A DNA stretch of 64,000 nt from Cordia subcordata (lineage: Eukaryota; Streptophyta; Magnoliopsida; Boraginales; Cordiaceae): contig JAPTOF010000024.1 in the NCBI GenBank assembly GCA_028554755.1, positions 3,038,001 to 3,102,000 of the forward strand, given 5' to 3'. The position numbers and the translations under genes are program-made. Positions within the stretch are counted from its first letter, which is position 1, and every line of letters starts with the position of its first letter. This document shows, in pieces, positions 13,301-24,594 of the stretch. The notes below the pieces were generated by a model, which saw nothing but the letters and a program-made list of their open reading frames with translations, did not search any database and had not been told where the DNA came from.

Positions 13301-13329
13301 GTCTTAGGTTCATAGAAAGTGATCTTTAG
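10314..13329 (+). pseudogene. pol: Angela-like pol relic: protease, integrase, RT, RNase H
   Basis: Order is protease-integrase-RT-RNase H, which defines Ty1/copia. The protease active site reads WIVDLGTTNYIC (normally D-S-G) near 10360. The GAG-pre-integrase motif LWHLRLGH is near 10775 with its CVSCLKGK zinc half at 10880. Integrase shows QTDVYGP (10960), SDHGD (11147) and GVAERKN (11250), so all three D-D-E positions survive despite stops at 11060, 11116 and 11331. RT spans about 11700-12470 with YVDD at 12353-12364. RNase H spans about 12690-13310, including YCDNTTA and ENLADPFTK, and ends in a stop right before the polypurine tract. More than ten stops or frameshifts are visible. Confidence 0.85.
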
Positions 13330-13343
13330 TGCAGGGGGAAGAT
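13329..13343 (+). promoter_or_regulatory. Polypurine tract of the Angela-like element
   Basis: GTGCAGGGGGAAGAT lies immediately upstream of the 3' LTR start TGTTGGG. Confidence 0.85.
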
Positions 13344-16069
13344 TGTTGGGATTATATGCCCTAAAGACCACTTGTACACGGATATTAAACTAGACATTTG
13401 ATTTTTTCTTTATATTTATGAGCACTTCTTACATATATTATCTTTGTTATATATGTGTGATACATTGTGTAAAGGTCTAATGATGTAGTCTAATGACTTG
13501 GGTATGTAGTGAAACTGGACATAATAGGTCCAAGTCTAGTTTTGGATACATCATAAAGATGTCCATAGCCGGATGATAGTGTTGGGCACTTTACTGAGAT
13601 AAGGCAATAGTAGGCGAGTCTCCTGATAGGGTGATCTACCTATGCCATTGGAGGGTCTTTCCGGACTTCACTTCTAGTGTGAGTGTCACGCATTGGACAG
13701 GATCACCGTGAGTATGTCTTCTGGAACCATGTCATCTGATCGCTATTTAGTACACAAAGGCTAAAATAGCCCACAAGTGCACGGGTCACAAATAGTAAGG
13801 TGTGTGCGAGTGTGAGGTCGAATCTACAGGGAGGCCAAACTTGAGTGGTATCCTAAGCTAAGTGTGTTCTAAAGAGCTACGTGTCGGGACCCTAAACTAC
13901 GATGTAATGTAGTAATCAATCCATAATACAAGTGTAAGGCACCCTAGATGCTCTAATTAAACATAAATTAACTTAGGATAAAAAAGAGAAAAAAAATGTA
14001 CCCTTTTATCCTTAGCCATCTTCATACAATCCATGAGCAAAGAGCCCTAAGTCCTTGTGTTTAATCTTTCTAGATGCTTGATTTCAAATGTTTTTGTGTG
14101 TGGAAGAGTGTGTGCAAGGTAGGTAAGAGTGGAATTAGGATTTTAGGAATTGGATGTGAAGAATGGTGATTCTCCTTAAGTTTTGCTGAAAAGTGCACTT
14201 AAATAGGACTTCCTTGTGCATAGCCGGGGGCCTAGCTGGTCAACCAGCTTCAGGATGAGGTTGATCGGCCAAAATGGGTAGTTTCTAACTAGGCTAGGGG
14301 ACCTGCCAGGGGACCCAACCAAAGGACCTATCTTACATAGGGAAAGTCGACCGGCCACTCAAGTTTAGGCCTCAATTTTCGCCGTTTTACGCCTGGTCTT
14401 CTCCGGTTGCTTTGTGCTTCATCTAAGAGCCTCAAAAGTGTCTTTTCTTCATTTCTTTATCTTTAAAACACCTCTAAATTTTGCTTCACATCCCAAGTGT
14501 CATCAATCAAGTTCTGTTCATCACTCCAAATCTCATCTAAGACATGAAAATAAGCATTTAATATAGTGTTTAACCTTGAAAGTCAACTATATACAATTAA
14601 CAATGCTTATGCACTAATATGCTTTAAGTACTACAATAGTTCTATCACATAATCTCAAAACACCTCAAAATAAGTATAGAAATACAATGCAAATACATAC
14701 ATAAAATCAGCACATCACCATCAAGAATAAAGGACAAGTTACTCGCTGCTTCTGAGTGATCGATGCTCTTAATCTTGAGCAAGTGTGATGAACTGGTGAA
14801 GTTGGGATGCAGCGCTTTGATGTACTATGAGGAAAGGTTTTGAGTGATAAGATTGTCCACGTCATACGTTGGGTGTTGTATTCTAATCAATTAGGATCAT
14901 AGGGTACATTAGAGTCTATATGCCCCTTGGGTTTGTCTTATTAGTCATCATAAATTTAGATCTACTGATATCACCCTTTAAGGATGTATCGGTCATTTGG
15001 CTTGTGGGTCATTTCCCAGGTCAAGAGATATATGACTAGGTGGTGATCACTCTTTGGCCTAGAGATTCCAAGGTTCCAAATATAGTCTTGGAAGTGATGG
15101 TGCCTTTTGACCAGCCTTGACTACAGGTGGACATAGAGGAATATTTTGGTTATTTCGCTCGATTGGTCAAAGATAATGGTTACTTGTTGTGACTTGTTGC
15201 CGCTTAGCCAGTGATTATCCTTAGAGTCCAGCTTTGGTCTTCTGGTAGAAATAGACCGAGGTCAAAATGGCTTTGGTGTCGCCAAAGTGGTCGCAAGGGC
15301 ATTTTTGTCATTTTGGGAGCCAAGGGTAATTGGGTCTTTTGGTTCCTTCACTAGTCATATTTCCAATAGATGTAATTAATTGAGATCATTTAAGTATGTG
15401 GATGCTTTATTAAGATATAAATTTAATAGAGAAGGAAAATGGACTTTATTCATGTTTTTCCTTATTAAATTTATAGGCATCTCAATAGGACAAGCGGGTC
15501 CAATAGAATTAGATATTATGGAGTAGGAGAGAGAAAATATTATCTTGGATATCTTATCTATAAGACACATTCCATTTCTAGAAATGGCATGGTTGGAAAC
15601 TTAATTGTCTGTAGAAACTTACCCAGTTAGGGTTATTGTACGCTATAAATAGTGAGCTAACAGTAATACACCCTTGAGTCTCTTTGTGTTGTTCATAAAG
15701 AGGTGCAGGAATTTTCACCTAGTACACGAAAAACACACACTACTCCATAGATCTTCAAGTATAGCTCTCCTAGGTTCTTGCCCACCATATAGCACCATAC
15801 ATCCTAGCTTTGGAAATGTGATAATAGTGAAAGAGGCTAATTGGGAAGCTATTTTGATGGAGATTTCAAAAGTGAACAGAATACCCACTTGGATGTTCAT
15901 TTTAAAGGTATATCACTTTATCTTCTTGCTTGTGTTTTTAATCATGTTGTGCTTATTTGTGTGAAAATAGCTTTTATTGCTTGTTCTGTCACTATATTAG
16001 ATATTATCTTTAAAAATTTTAAAAGCATCATGATCTATAGACTATGGTGTAGCAATCTAGATCTTAATA
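13344..16069 (+). repeat. 3' LTR of the Angela-like element, split by a solo LTR
   Basis: It starts TGTTGGGATTATATGCCC and ends ATCTTAATA at 16069. It aligns with the 5' LTR over 13344-13736 and from about 14718 onward. The middle is the Tat-type solo LTR at 13737-14717. Confidence 0.9.
13737..14717 (-). mobile_element. Tat-type solo LTR nested in the Angela 3' LTR
   Basis: In plus orientation it starts TGATCGCTATTTAGTACAC and ends CACATCA. Both ends match those of the LTR at 33866-35994, which is minus-oriented with its primer site, so this copy is minus too. Flanks TCATC (13732-13736) and CCATC (14718-14722) form a 5-bp target duplication with one mismatch. At 981 bases it is about half the length of the related 2.1-kb LTRs, so the central part is missing or it belongs to a shorter subfamily. 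Confidence 0.85.
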
Positions 16070-16225
16070 GTTCCTTCATTAGTTTGGGCTAGTCTAGGTT
16101 TATTTTTTGTCTTCTTGAGCACATACATGCACGTAGTTAGTCTTAGGCACACGACCACGTAAAGACCGAAGCGAGAAGCCTCCCTATGGAAACGATACCT
16201 ACACTAGCCGTTTATTACCGTTCTG
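16070..16225 (+). repeat. Tat-type LTR, right part (continuation of 5258-6757)
   Basis: After the Angela target duplication the sequence resumes with GCACGTAGTTAGTCTTAGGC and an ACGATACC block. These match the reverse complement of 19,480-19,570 in the minus-oriented LTR of the same family. The match fades at about 16225, short of the expected LTR terminus and primer site. Confidence 0.6.
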
Positions 16226-16853
16226 CTAAGAAAATCACTCCTTCTTTACCTACCATAAATCCTAACCCCCAAATCTCTTTAAATACTCATTTAATACACT
16301 TTTTAAACATCAATTGAAGTATGCTAAAGTGTTTATCATCATACAATCCATCTTTGAGCCATTCTTGCAATATATTTGAGCTTTCAAGAGCTTATTCATC
16401 TTCTTCTTGAAGAAAATTTCAGATTCAATTTTCTCTTAATTCTTGAGAATATACACACTTTGAGATCTATAAACTTTGTAAGATTTATTCTTTAGAGCTT
16501 GTAAAGTGTGGGAAAATCCTAAAGAGTGAATCTTTTGGGTTCTTTGAAGTTGGGCTTCAAAGAGATTGTAAGAACTTGGTTTGTGCTTCACCAAGATTTG
16601 AAGAAGCATCTTAGTGGAGTTTTTGAAGTCCTAAGGGGAGCATCGTTGGGCGGTGGACGTAGGCTTGGCCGAACCACCTAAAATCGTTTGTTTCTTCTCT
16701 CCTTATACTTCTTTTTTTATACTTGCTTATTTTGATTACATTGTGTTTGATATATTGATTGTTAGAAATTGCAAATTTTCTGTGAATTTTTAAAAACGAA
16801 AATTAGTACTTATATCTTAATTCACCCCCCCTCTTAAGATATTCGCACCCACA
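16226..16853 (+). repeat. Sirevirus-like copia LTR, 3' part
   Basis: It has LTR-like features: a TTTAAATACTC TATA-like box near 16275, a long AT-rich body, and the end segment TTCACCCCCCCTCTTAAG followed by a CACCCACA terminus at 16853. The same C-run end is seen (reverse complemented) at 18429-18478 and 53318-53360, where it adjoins iMet primer sites. Its 5' boundary is unclear. Its 3' terminus abuts antisense gag rather than a primer site. Confidence 0.6.
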
Positions 16854-18330
16854 CTTTTGTATCTTTTGTAGAGTTAACCTTGGAAGTGCTTGGTTTCTTT
16901 TCAAAGAATTTTATGTAAGACTTTTGTTTTGAAGATAAATCAAAACCAATTATGACTTTATCAAAGATGCAACGTTGTTTTCCAAGGAACACATTTAAAT
17001 TTTTAGTTCCATTTGTAAATTTTGAAACCATATTTTCTAAATCATTTACTTTTGCTTTTAAATCTTCATTTTTCTTTTGTAAATCATCGTTGGTTTTCTT
17101 CTTTTCTAAATTTTTTTTCAAATTCTCATTTTCTATGCAAATATCATGCAATTTACTTTCAAGAGACAAAAAGTTTTTCTTAAGCTCCTTGTTTTTGTTA
17201 ACCACTTTCTTGAATTCTATAAGCATCTTATTATACATTTCTTCTAATTCTTCATAAGAACTATTTTCATCACAAGAGACATAGTTTGGGCTTATCTCAT
17301 CTTCCTCTTTTGCCAGGATACATAGATTGGCAAATTCTTCTTCAACGGAGTTTTCTTCTTCATCCCTTGACATCAAGTCACTCCAAGTGGCCTTCAATGC
17401 CTTTTTTTTGAATTTCTTTTATTCCTTCTTTCTAAGTGGACACTTTGCTTTGACATGTCTCGTTTTCTTGCATTTAAAACAAGTTAATTCTTTACTAGTC
17501 TCACATTTACTTACCTCACTTCTTTGTCCTTTCTTTGGATTGAACTTTTGCTTCGTCATGAATCTTTTAAATTTGAAGAACGTGGCCATTTCATCATCAT
17601 CTTCACTTTCACTTTCACTTGTTGACTTCTCTTGTGGTGTGGCCTTAAGAACAATGGTTTTGTTGACTTTGGGTTGTTTTTCAAGCTCTTTGAGTTCTAA
17701 TTCATGAGTCATGAGTCATTCAATAAGTTCACTCAATTGTAAGGTGTTAAGGTCTTTGGACTCCTTGATGGCCATGGTCTTTGGTAGCCAAGTCATTGGT
17801 AGGCTTCTTGAGAGCTTCCTTACGAGTTCTACATTTTTGTAATTCTTGCCAAGAGATTTCAAAGAGTTAACAATTTTAATAAATCTTAAAAACATTTTCT
17901 CAATATTTTCATCTGGAAGCATAGAGAACATTTCATATTTATGTACAAGCATGCTAATCCTAGTTTCTTTAACTTGATTTGTGCCCTCATGAGTGACCTC
18001 TAATTGATCCCATATTTCTTTAGCTGTGGTGCACCCTATAATTTTGTTGAATTCGGAAGGATCTAATGCAAGGTAAAGTTATTGAATGGTATTAGCATTT
18101 GCTTCAACAAGTTTTATATCATCCTTATCCCATTCTTTTTCTAGTTTAGGGTCTTTTACACCATTAACTTCTTTGGAGGGAATACTAGGTTCATTTATTA
18201 TGGTTTTCCATGCCATATAATCGTTGGCTTGCAAAAATATTTTTATTCTAACCTTCCAAAATGTATAGTTAGTACCATTAAATTATGAAACTTTAGTGGT
18301 GGAGAGACTTTCTTGAACTCTATGTGTCAT
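16854..18330 (-). pseudogene. gag: Sirevirus-like copia gag relic
   Basis: The ATG at 18330 follows an iMet primer site 84 bases upstream. The N-terminal segment FNGTNYTFWKVRIK (about 18,280) and the UBN2 core ending in MAIKESKDLNTLQLSELIE (17,720) are followed by a canonical zinc knuckle CFKCKKTRHVKAKC (CX2CX4HX4C, about 17,440-17,480). Next comes a long Lys/Glu-rich coiled-coil region with repeated NENLKKN/NEDLKAK-type heptads (17,300-17,050). The post-knuckle coiled coil is a feature of Sirevirus gags. In-frame stops near 18,285 and 18,080 and one frame change near 17,400-17,420 break it. It ends abruptly at 16854 against an LTR terminus, before protease. Confidence 0.75.
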
Positions 18331-18413
18331 GATCTTTAGCTCTAGACAGTTAAGTACCAAACACACTATAATGCAAACAATCACACACTTAATGCAATTA
18401 ATATGTAGAGCAC

Positions 18414-18428
18414 TAGGCTCTTATGCCA
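18414..18428 (-). promoter_or_regulatory. Primer-binding site (iMet, degenerate)
   Basis: On the minus strand this reads TGGCATAAGAGCCTA, two substitutions from the iMet site TGGTATCAGAGCCTA. It lies between an LTR end and the gag start, as expected. Confidence 0.7.
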
Positions 18429-18478
18429 TGTGTGCCCAGAGAATGAATCTAAGAGGGGGTGAATTGGATTATTGGCAC
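18429..18478 (-). repeat. Sirevirus-like LTR end, truncated
   Basis: Only about 50 bases of LTR remain, including the AGAGGGGGTGAATTGG block (reverse complement of the C-run LTR end). It then switches to gag-like sequence of a Tat-type element. Confidence 0.55.
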
Positions 18479-19207
18479 AACCTTTCAACCCGGTCTAAAG
18501 GTATCTCAACTCTCTCACTCACGAGTTGTTCATCCTTAACTTCTCTACTTAAGCACTTGACTATTTTAGATAGTTGTTTGGTTATCTCCTTTAGTCTCTC
18601 ATGATTGGAATGAAATAGGAATCAGAGATATTCTACTTTTCATCTTCGTATGAGAAAGACCTAAAAGAAGAGGGTTCACCTGAATGGAAATGGTGATCAT
18701 TTTCAAAATCATTTTAAGCATAACCATCAAAAGCTTGGGAGAAGAACATATGGGAAAAGATGGTGTTCGAGATGGACATTTGAAGCTAGGAGGTGAATAG
18801 AATGAAAAGTCATCTTGACCCCAAGACAAAGATGCATGATGCTACTCCTTATAATGATGATGACTAGATGTAGATTTATGCATGGGCACCTGGTTACTAA
18901 GGGAACAATTAGGCTTTGTAAGAAAAGTGGGACAAGAATCAAAGTCATGGTCGTGGCTTTCACAAAGATCACAAAAATAAAAATATGACTCCCTATAATC
19001 ATGATAGCTAGATGGAGATGCATGAATGAATGCTTGACTATAGGGGCCATGACTTACATTAGCTCGATATTGGGGATTTTGATATGTAAGGGGACAATAT
19101 ACAGTTTGATGGTGACAACTACCACATAGAACACAGGCATTGAGAGCATATACGGGAGGTGGGAAAGAGGATACACGTGACCATGAAGAAGCACTGGATC
19201 TATCCAT
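18479..19207 (-). pseudogene. N-terminal tandem-CCHC ORF of a non-autonomous Tat-type element, copy 1
   Basis: The ORF opens with an ATG at 19207, about 180 bases after a tRNA-Asp primer site. It runs 121 codons before the first stop, and related sequence continues in other frames to about 18480. Residues 25-38 (CVLCGSCHHQTVYC) and about 81-94 (CDLCESHDHDFDSC) are two perfect CX2CX4HX4C zinc knuckles, separated by a Tyr/Ser/His-rich stretch that includes HGPYSQ and SSYHDYRESYFYF. The second copy, at 31882-33683, shares both knuckles, the spacing and the HHA..(W/Y)GQDDS segment that follows. Zinc knuckles bind nucleic acid, so a gag-like RNA-binding role is inferred. I do not recognise the rest. 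The left end joins a truncated copia LTR. Confidence 0.65.
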
Positions 19208-19387
19208 AGTTGATTAGCACAAGTAAACCTCTTCTTAATTCAAAAAATTTTTAATTTTTTTTTGGATTTTCAAAAAATTTTCAATTTTTTTGGTGGTTTT
19301 TCAAATGAGGGAAAGTAAGTAAAGATAGGGCACGTACAAGTAACCAATCACAAACATAAAAACATACAAAGAACCAATACCATGCCA

Positions 19388-19405
19388 CCCTGGTAACGGC
19401 ACCAA
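19388..19405 (-). promoter_or_regulatory. Primer-binding site, tRNA-Asp
   Basis: On the minus strand it reads TTGGTGCCGTTACCAGGG, close to the plant tRNA-Asp complement TGGCGCCGTTGCCGGGG used by Tat/Athila-type Ty3 elements. It starts five bases inside the LTR end. Confidence 0.85.
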
Positions 19406-19410
19406 GAACT

Positions 19411-21052
19411 TGATCGTGTACTCGATGATGTGTGGAAATAAAGCACAAATACATCCTAGTTTTATAGCCGTATGCATACGGATCATGTCTAGTATAATGT
19501 GTGCATACGGGTATCGTCTCTACAGGGATGCTTACTTAGTTTGGTCTCTACGTGCACAGTGCCTAAAACTAACTGCGTGCGTGTGTGTGCACTTTCTTTA
19601 GGATTAAAGGCAGCACGGGAAAAGGGAAATCAACCTAAGCTAACCTAATCTAATAGAGGAACCTAGGGTGCCAAACTAAGGAAAGAAAGCCTACAAGGTG
19701 GAAGGGGATCGAGGGTGATTACATTGTAATTAGACTCAAGCTATAATAATGATTTGGTCTATCTATGGTTCGATTGCTCTCTTGGAGATCTTAGCAAACT
19801 AACCTTATTATCCACTAGTACTTAGTATGGGACTATCCCTAGGTAGGTCTCCCTAAAGAATAGCGTGCCCTTATGACGCAGGGTTTTAGGGCCTAGTTAA
19901 CTATGTTCTTTTGTTGTTGGTTAACTTTCTACTTAAGAGACTAACCTATTAGTATTGTTTCAGACTAGAGATTAGACTCCAAGAGCATTAACTAGTGTTA
20001 GTGGGTACCCTTTTAATATTATTTCGGACTAGAAGTGTACTCCTATCATACTAAGTCATCTATTAAGCATATTAATCAACACATATTAGTTGCAAATAGC
20101 GCTCATGATGTTAGCATTGATTAAGACTAAGGTGAAACCACTACCGATAGCGTTTACGCACAAAATAACACATGCAACTTCACTTAGGCATTTTAACAAA
20201 CACATAGAGATGTCTGATTATCAACGCATAGACATATTGATTCATGCCATTAATCAATGTAAAGAAGCATCCATTAAGAGCTAAAGATATGCACAAATCC
20301 TTTATTCATAGCCTTAATCTAATATATAATAACAAACAACCCTAGATCTAGCCCATTCTAGCAATATATTTACAAGAAATAGAAAGAGAACAAAAAGAAC
20401 TCCTCTAAATTTTGCATCCAAATCTATACAAGCTCTTCAAATCCTTATTAGATACTTTAATCCTTGGCCTCGTCAGTTGTTTAGAAGGTGTGTAGGGGTG
20501 TTAATTGAAGTGGGAAAAGGGTTAAGGTCAATGGTGTTGAGAGATTTTTTTGTTCCTCCCCCTAAAAATGACCTAAAATGGGCTATTTATAGACTCTTTA
20601 CTGTGAGAATCGGGAGACCCTATTAGCTAGCCGGTAACATGGGGATCTACCGGTAAAAGTTTCTATGCTCTAGATAAACTGGCTTACCCTACTAGTCAGC
20701 CGGTACACTCAACCGGTTCTAGCTGCCTTCTCTGGATCTACTGGTTGACCATACTAGTCAACTGATACCTCCTCTAGGTTGACCCGTTCTTCAAATTGCT
20801 TCCATTTTGCTTTTTCTTTCTTCCGGCCTTCAACAATTAGCTTGTTTCTTCCTCTTTTAAGCTCGAGCCATCCCAAAACTTACCCAAAAGACAAAATATA
20901 ACACTTAGTATAGTATTTATACATGTAAATACATTATGTACAAATATTAACAAATATGCATAAACTCTATACTAAATGCACTAAATTATACTCTAGAACA
21001 CCTCTAAATGTGCATGCAAATACTATGTACAAACACACACAAATGACACACA
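19411..21052 (-). repeat. Tat-type 5' LTR (same family as 5258-6757)
   Basis: Plus-strand start is TGATCGTGTACTCGATGATG and the end is AAATGACACACA. It is 1642 bases, adjacent to the tRNA-Asp primer site, so it is the 5' LTR of a minus-strand element. It contains the CCGGT/TCGACC-type motif cluster at 20610-20780. Confidence 0.8.
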
Positions 21053-23960
21053 TTAGCAAGTTGCCTCTAAACTTGATCACTTCTTTCAAACAACTAGTTG
21101 CAAGCTTCATGAAAGATTTGCCAGTATTAAAATGGCTCGACGTTGTCAACTACCCTAATTGGAATGAGACCAAGAAGGATGAATCACTTTAGGATTTTAT
21201 GAAAAGGTTTATAGAGCTAAACTTCAAATTCCTGACCAAGCAGATTTTGCTTACTAGAAAGAAGTCGACGACACTTTCAAATTTAATTACTTGTATTAAG
21301 AAATACATCTTGGTAAAAGATGTACAATTGTCCAAGACAGAGTGGGACAAAGAATTGAAATCGAGCAAAATCAAGGCAAAATGAAATCCAGACCTCAGGA
21401 TGAACAATTGTACAAGTTTGAGGTCAAGAGAGAAAGAAGATCCTTGACTATTAGAAGAAGACACGATTTGAGGTTTACACCCTCTCAATGCCCCAAGGAC
21501 CAAAGTCCTAGTAGCCCTGAGAAACGACAAGGACATTCATCAACTAGAGAAAGTAAGAAGTAATCCTGAGAAGAGGGATCAGAGCAAGTTCTACGAATTC
21601 CACAGGGACTATGGTCATGTCATAAAGGATTGTCAAAATCTAAAAGATAAGATCAAAGCTCTGGTAAGGAAGGGAAAATTGACTTAGTTCATCAATAAGT
21701 CCTAAGAAAGTAGAAGTGATTGGTATGCCCAAAGTCCCAAGAAGTACAAGTGAATCCTTAAAACTATAGACATGATATCTAAAGGTTTAGCAGCTGGAGG
21801 CCAGACCATTGTAAGATGAAAGATGTATGTTAGATCACTTCAAGAAGCTTTGACCAATAAGATAAGAAGGTCAAAAGACATTTCTTTCATAGTAAAGACT
21901 TAGAGGGGATTTTTATCAACCATCATGGCCACCTGATAATTAGTGTGATCTTGGCAAATTATATAGTATAAAGAATGTTGTCGACATAGGGAGCTCAGTT
22001 GATGTTGTGATATTACAAAAAATTCAAGAAATTGGGGTTGGATTTGACCAAGCTAGTACGTTAATAAAGAACTAATGGGAGACCCCTTGGGAATAGAGCA
22101 CAAGTCAAAGGAGTAATAAGTTTACCACTTTGTATTGGGGCTAACGAAAGAAATGCTAACCTGTATTTAAATTTCATGGGGGTAGACTATCTAACTACCC
22201 TTAATATGATTATTGGTCAAGTTACTCTCAGCCAATCTAACGAAAGATATGCTAACCTGTATGTAAATTTCATAGGGGTAGACTATCTAACTACCCTTAA
22301 TATGATTATTGGTCAGGTTACTCTCAACCAATCTAGAAGCCATAGTGTCTACTTATCACTAAATGAAAAAGTTCCCAACCTAACAAGTAATCACAGTTTA
22401 GGGCAATTAACATAATGCAAGAGCTTGTTATGGAGCATCTATAAAGCCTAAGTACAGGGATCAAAGGCACAAGACTATGATGTTGGAGATTACTAAAGAA
22501 AAAGATGATCCATGGAGGGAGAGCCTAGTTGAGGAGATAATTCAAGTGCTGATCGTGTCTAGTTAGCAAACAATAAGGATAGAATCGGAGCTTGACATTA
22601 AACTCCAAAAAGGTATGACTTAGTTCCTTATCAAAAATAAAGATATTTTAGGATTTCACTGATATGGCAATAATTGACCTTAAAATCATAGTTTATCGAT
22701 TAAATGTGGATCTTAGCCACTGACCTGTGAGGCAAAAATGTTAGCCATTTGGACCTAGGAAAAACACAGCTATACACGAAGAGGTTGAGAAGTTGCTAAA
22801 GTAGAAAATATCAAACAAGTGGAATGATAGGTTTCTACTGTTGTGCTGGTAAAGAAGCCAAGTAGAAAGTGGAAACTGTACATAGACTTCATTAACCTAA
22901 ACAAAGCATGTCCAAAATACAGCTTCCTTTTGCCATGAATTGACCAATTAGTGGGTTCCAATAAAGGCTTCAAAATGTTGTCATTCATGGATGTCTTCAA
23001 AGGCTACAATCAAATAAAGATGGCACTTGCCGATGAGGAGAAGACTTCTTTCTAGTAGATAGAGGGTTATTCTACTACAAGGTAATGTCCTTCGATCTTA
23101 AGAATGCTAGAGCTACATACTAAAGAATGGTCAATGTGGTCTTTTAAGACCAGATTGGAGAAAACATGGAAGCCTACATTAGAGAAATGCTTGTAAAAAG
23201 TTGAAATGCCCAGGACCACTTGACTACCTTAATGAGGCATTCAAAACCATGAGAAAGTTTAAAATAAAATTGAATCCCAAAAAATGCAATTTCGAGATAT
23301 GGGCAAGAAAGTTCTTTGGATTCATGGTGATCCACCAGGGCGTCAAGGCCAATCCTAAAAAGATCAAGGTCGTTCTAGATCTTGAGCCTTAGAAAATAGT
23401 AAATTACTTGCAACCCCTGCTAGGGAAAGTCATAACCTTTACTAGATTCATGTCAAGGTTAGCTACCTGATGCACACCTTCTTCAAAATTCTTTAAACTC
23501 CTACGAATTTTAAATGGAAAAAATGCCAAGAAGCATTTGAAGGGTAAAAGGCATACCTTAGTTGATCCTCCATACTCGTCCAACTCGAAGAAGAAAAGAC
23601 GTATATTACTTCTCTACTTGTCTAATCAAATGTGGCTGTTGCAACTATATTTATCTGTGAAGACAAAGAGACTCAATGTCCAATTTGCTATGTGAGAAAG
23701 ATCTTGAAAGAAGTAGAATTGTGCTATAGTAGTATAGAAAAGCTTGCCTTAGCTTTAGTTACTTTGATAAGAAAGATAAAACCATATTCTAAATCACATC
23801 CAATCCAGGTTATGACTGATTAACTATTGAAGCAAGTGTTGCATAAGCCTAAAATGTCAAAGTGATTATTGAAGTGGTCAATAGAATTTAGTTAATATAA
23901 GATCACCTTAATCCCAATCAACAATTAAAGCACAAGCTTTGGTGGATTTATAGTGGAATA
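21053..23960 (+). pseudogene. gag-pol: Tat/Retand-like Ty3 gag-pol relic
   Basis: A degenerate polyprotein is readable in plus frames. Gag core: ITSFKQLVASFM (21,070-21,130) and ESLxDFMKRF (21,180). The zinc-like segment FYEFHRDYGHVIKDC is at 21,590-21,640, followed by LVRKGKL, a combination typical of Tat/Retand gag ends. The protease shows VDIGSSVDVV near 21,980 (normally DxGSSAD). RT is at 22,845-23,390, with LYIDFINLNKACPK, LSFMDVFKGYNQIKM and IKLNPKKCNFEI. RNase H is at 23,630-23,930, with EKLALALVTLIRKIKPY. The start is cut by the LTR ending at 21052, and no integrase is found after RNase H. A 96-bp in-frame tandem duplication lies between protease and RT. Many stops are present. Confidence 0.8.
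22141..22332 (+). repeat. 96-bp tandem duplication, two copies
   Basis: CTAACGAAAGAAATGCTAAC at 22141 recurs at 22237 as CTAACGAAAGATATGCTAAC, and the two 96-base units match with only a few differences. The length is a multiple of three, so the peptide GVDYLTTLNMIIGQVTL appears twice in one frame. Confidence 0.95.
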
Positions 23961-24524
23961 CATACACCCTGACCAAGGGGACAATAGAGAAGAAAGAATG
24001 TTCGAAGCCCTATTTATAGACCTTTAAGGCTTGAGTAATGTCATGGGAAGAGAAAAGACGACTAAGGTGTCGTGATACAAGGACAATGTAATAATAAGGG
24101 TTACAGTGTTAAGTGCTTGAGGTCCACCTAATAGGGCTGGAAGGTTTATCATATGAGGCCACAAGCTGATTCAAAAATGAGTAAACCAATAAAAAGCCCA
24201 AGTATGACAGGTTAGTTATGTACAACTCAGACATAATTGATTTGTTAGACATATAGTAATACACAACTGAAAAGGATTATTGATAGGAGATCAGGTGTAA
24301 CTAGGTTCCCCTAAGTTGACTTGTTTATCTTCTGTATGGAATGCGTGATCATGTGAACCGTTTCGCCAAAGTCTCATTCCCAATCTTCTCCCTCTACGTG
24401 TCTAAGACACTTTTCAATGCTATGCAACACGTGTCCTAGCAAAAGTTATATAAGTAGGTATTATGCATAGAAAAGGAAGGGAGCTTTTTCATTTAGAGAA
24501 TACTCCTTAATAAAATATTCTTGA

Positions 24525-24557
<33 letters not shown>

Positions 24558-24594
24558 ACACACACACATTAATTTATACCAAAATGTAGCTTTC
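23961..24594 (+). other. Probable LTR remnant with (CT)n/(CA)n tract
   Basis: No coding sequence is recognised. TTATATAAGTAGG near 24,450 looks like a TATA box, and AATAAAATATTC near 24,510 like a polyadenylation signal, as in LTRs. A (CT)n tract runs from 24525 to 24557, followed by (CA)n to about 24568. The region ends where a Tat-type LTR starts. Confidence 0.4.

Larger units (their letters stand above)
6758..16069 (+). mobile_element. Angela/BARE-like Ty1/copia element, complete but degenerate
   Basis: All landmarks of an LTR retrotransposon are present: 5' LTR 6758-8503, tRNA-iMet primer site 8506-8518, gag and pol relics 9550-13329, polypurine tract 13329-13343, and 3' LTR 13344-16069 (enlarged by a nested solo LTR). 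Flanks GTACC (6753-6757) and GTTCC (16070-16074) are a 5-bp target duplication with one mismatch. The LTR start TGTTGGGATTATATGCCCTA resembles that of the Angela/BARE lineage, and an LTR of about 1.75 kb fits that lineage. Numerous stops and frameshifts make it inactive. It lies inside a Tat-type LTR. Confidence 0.9.
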
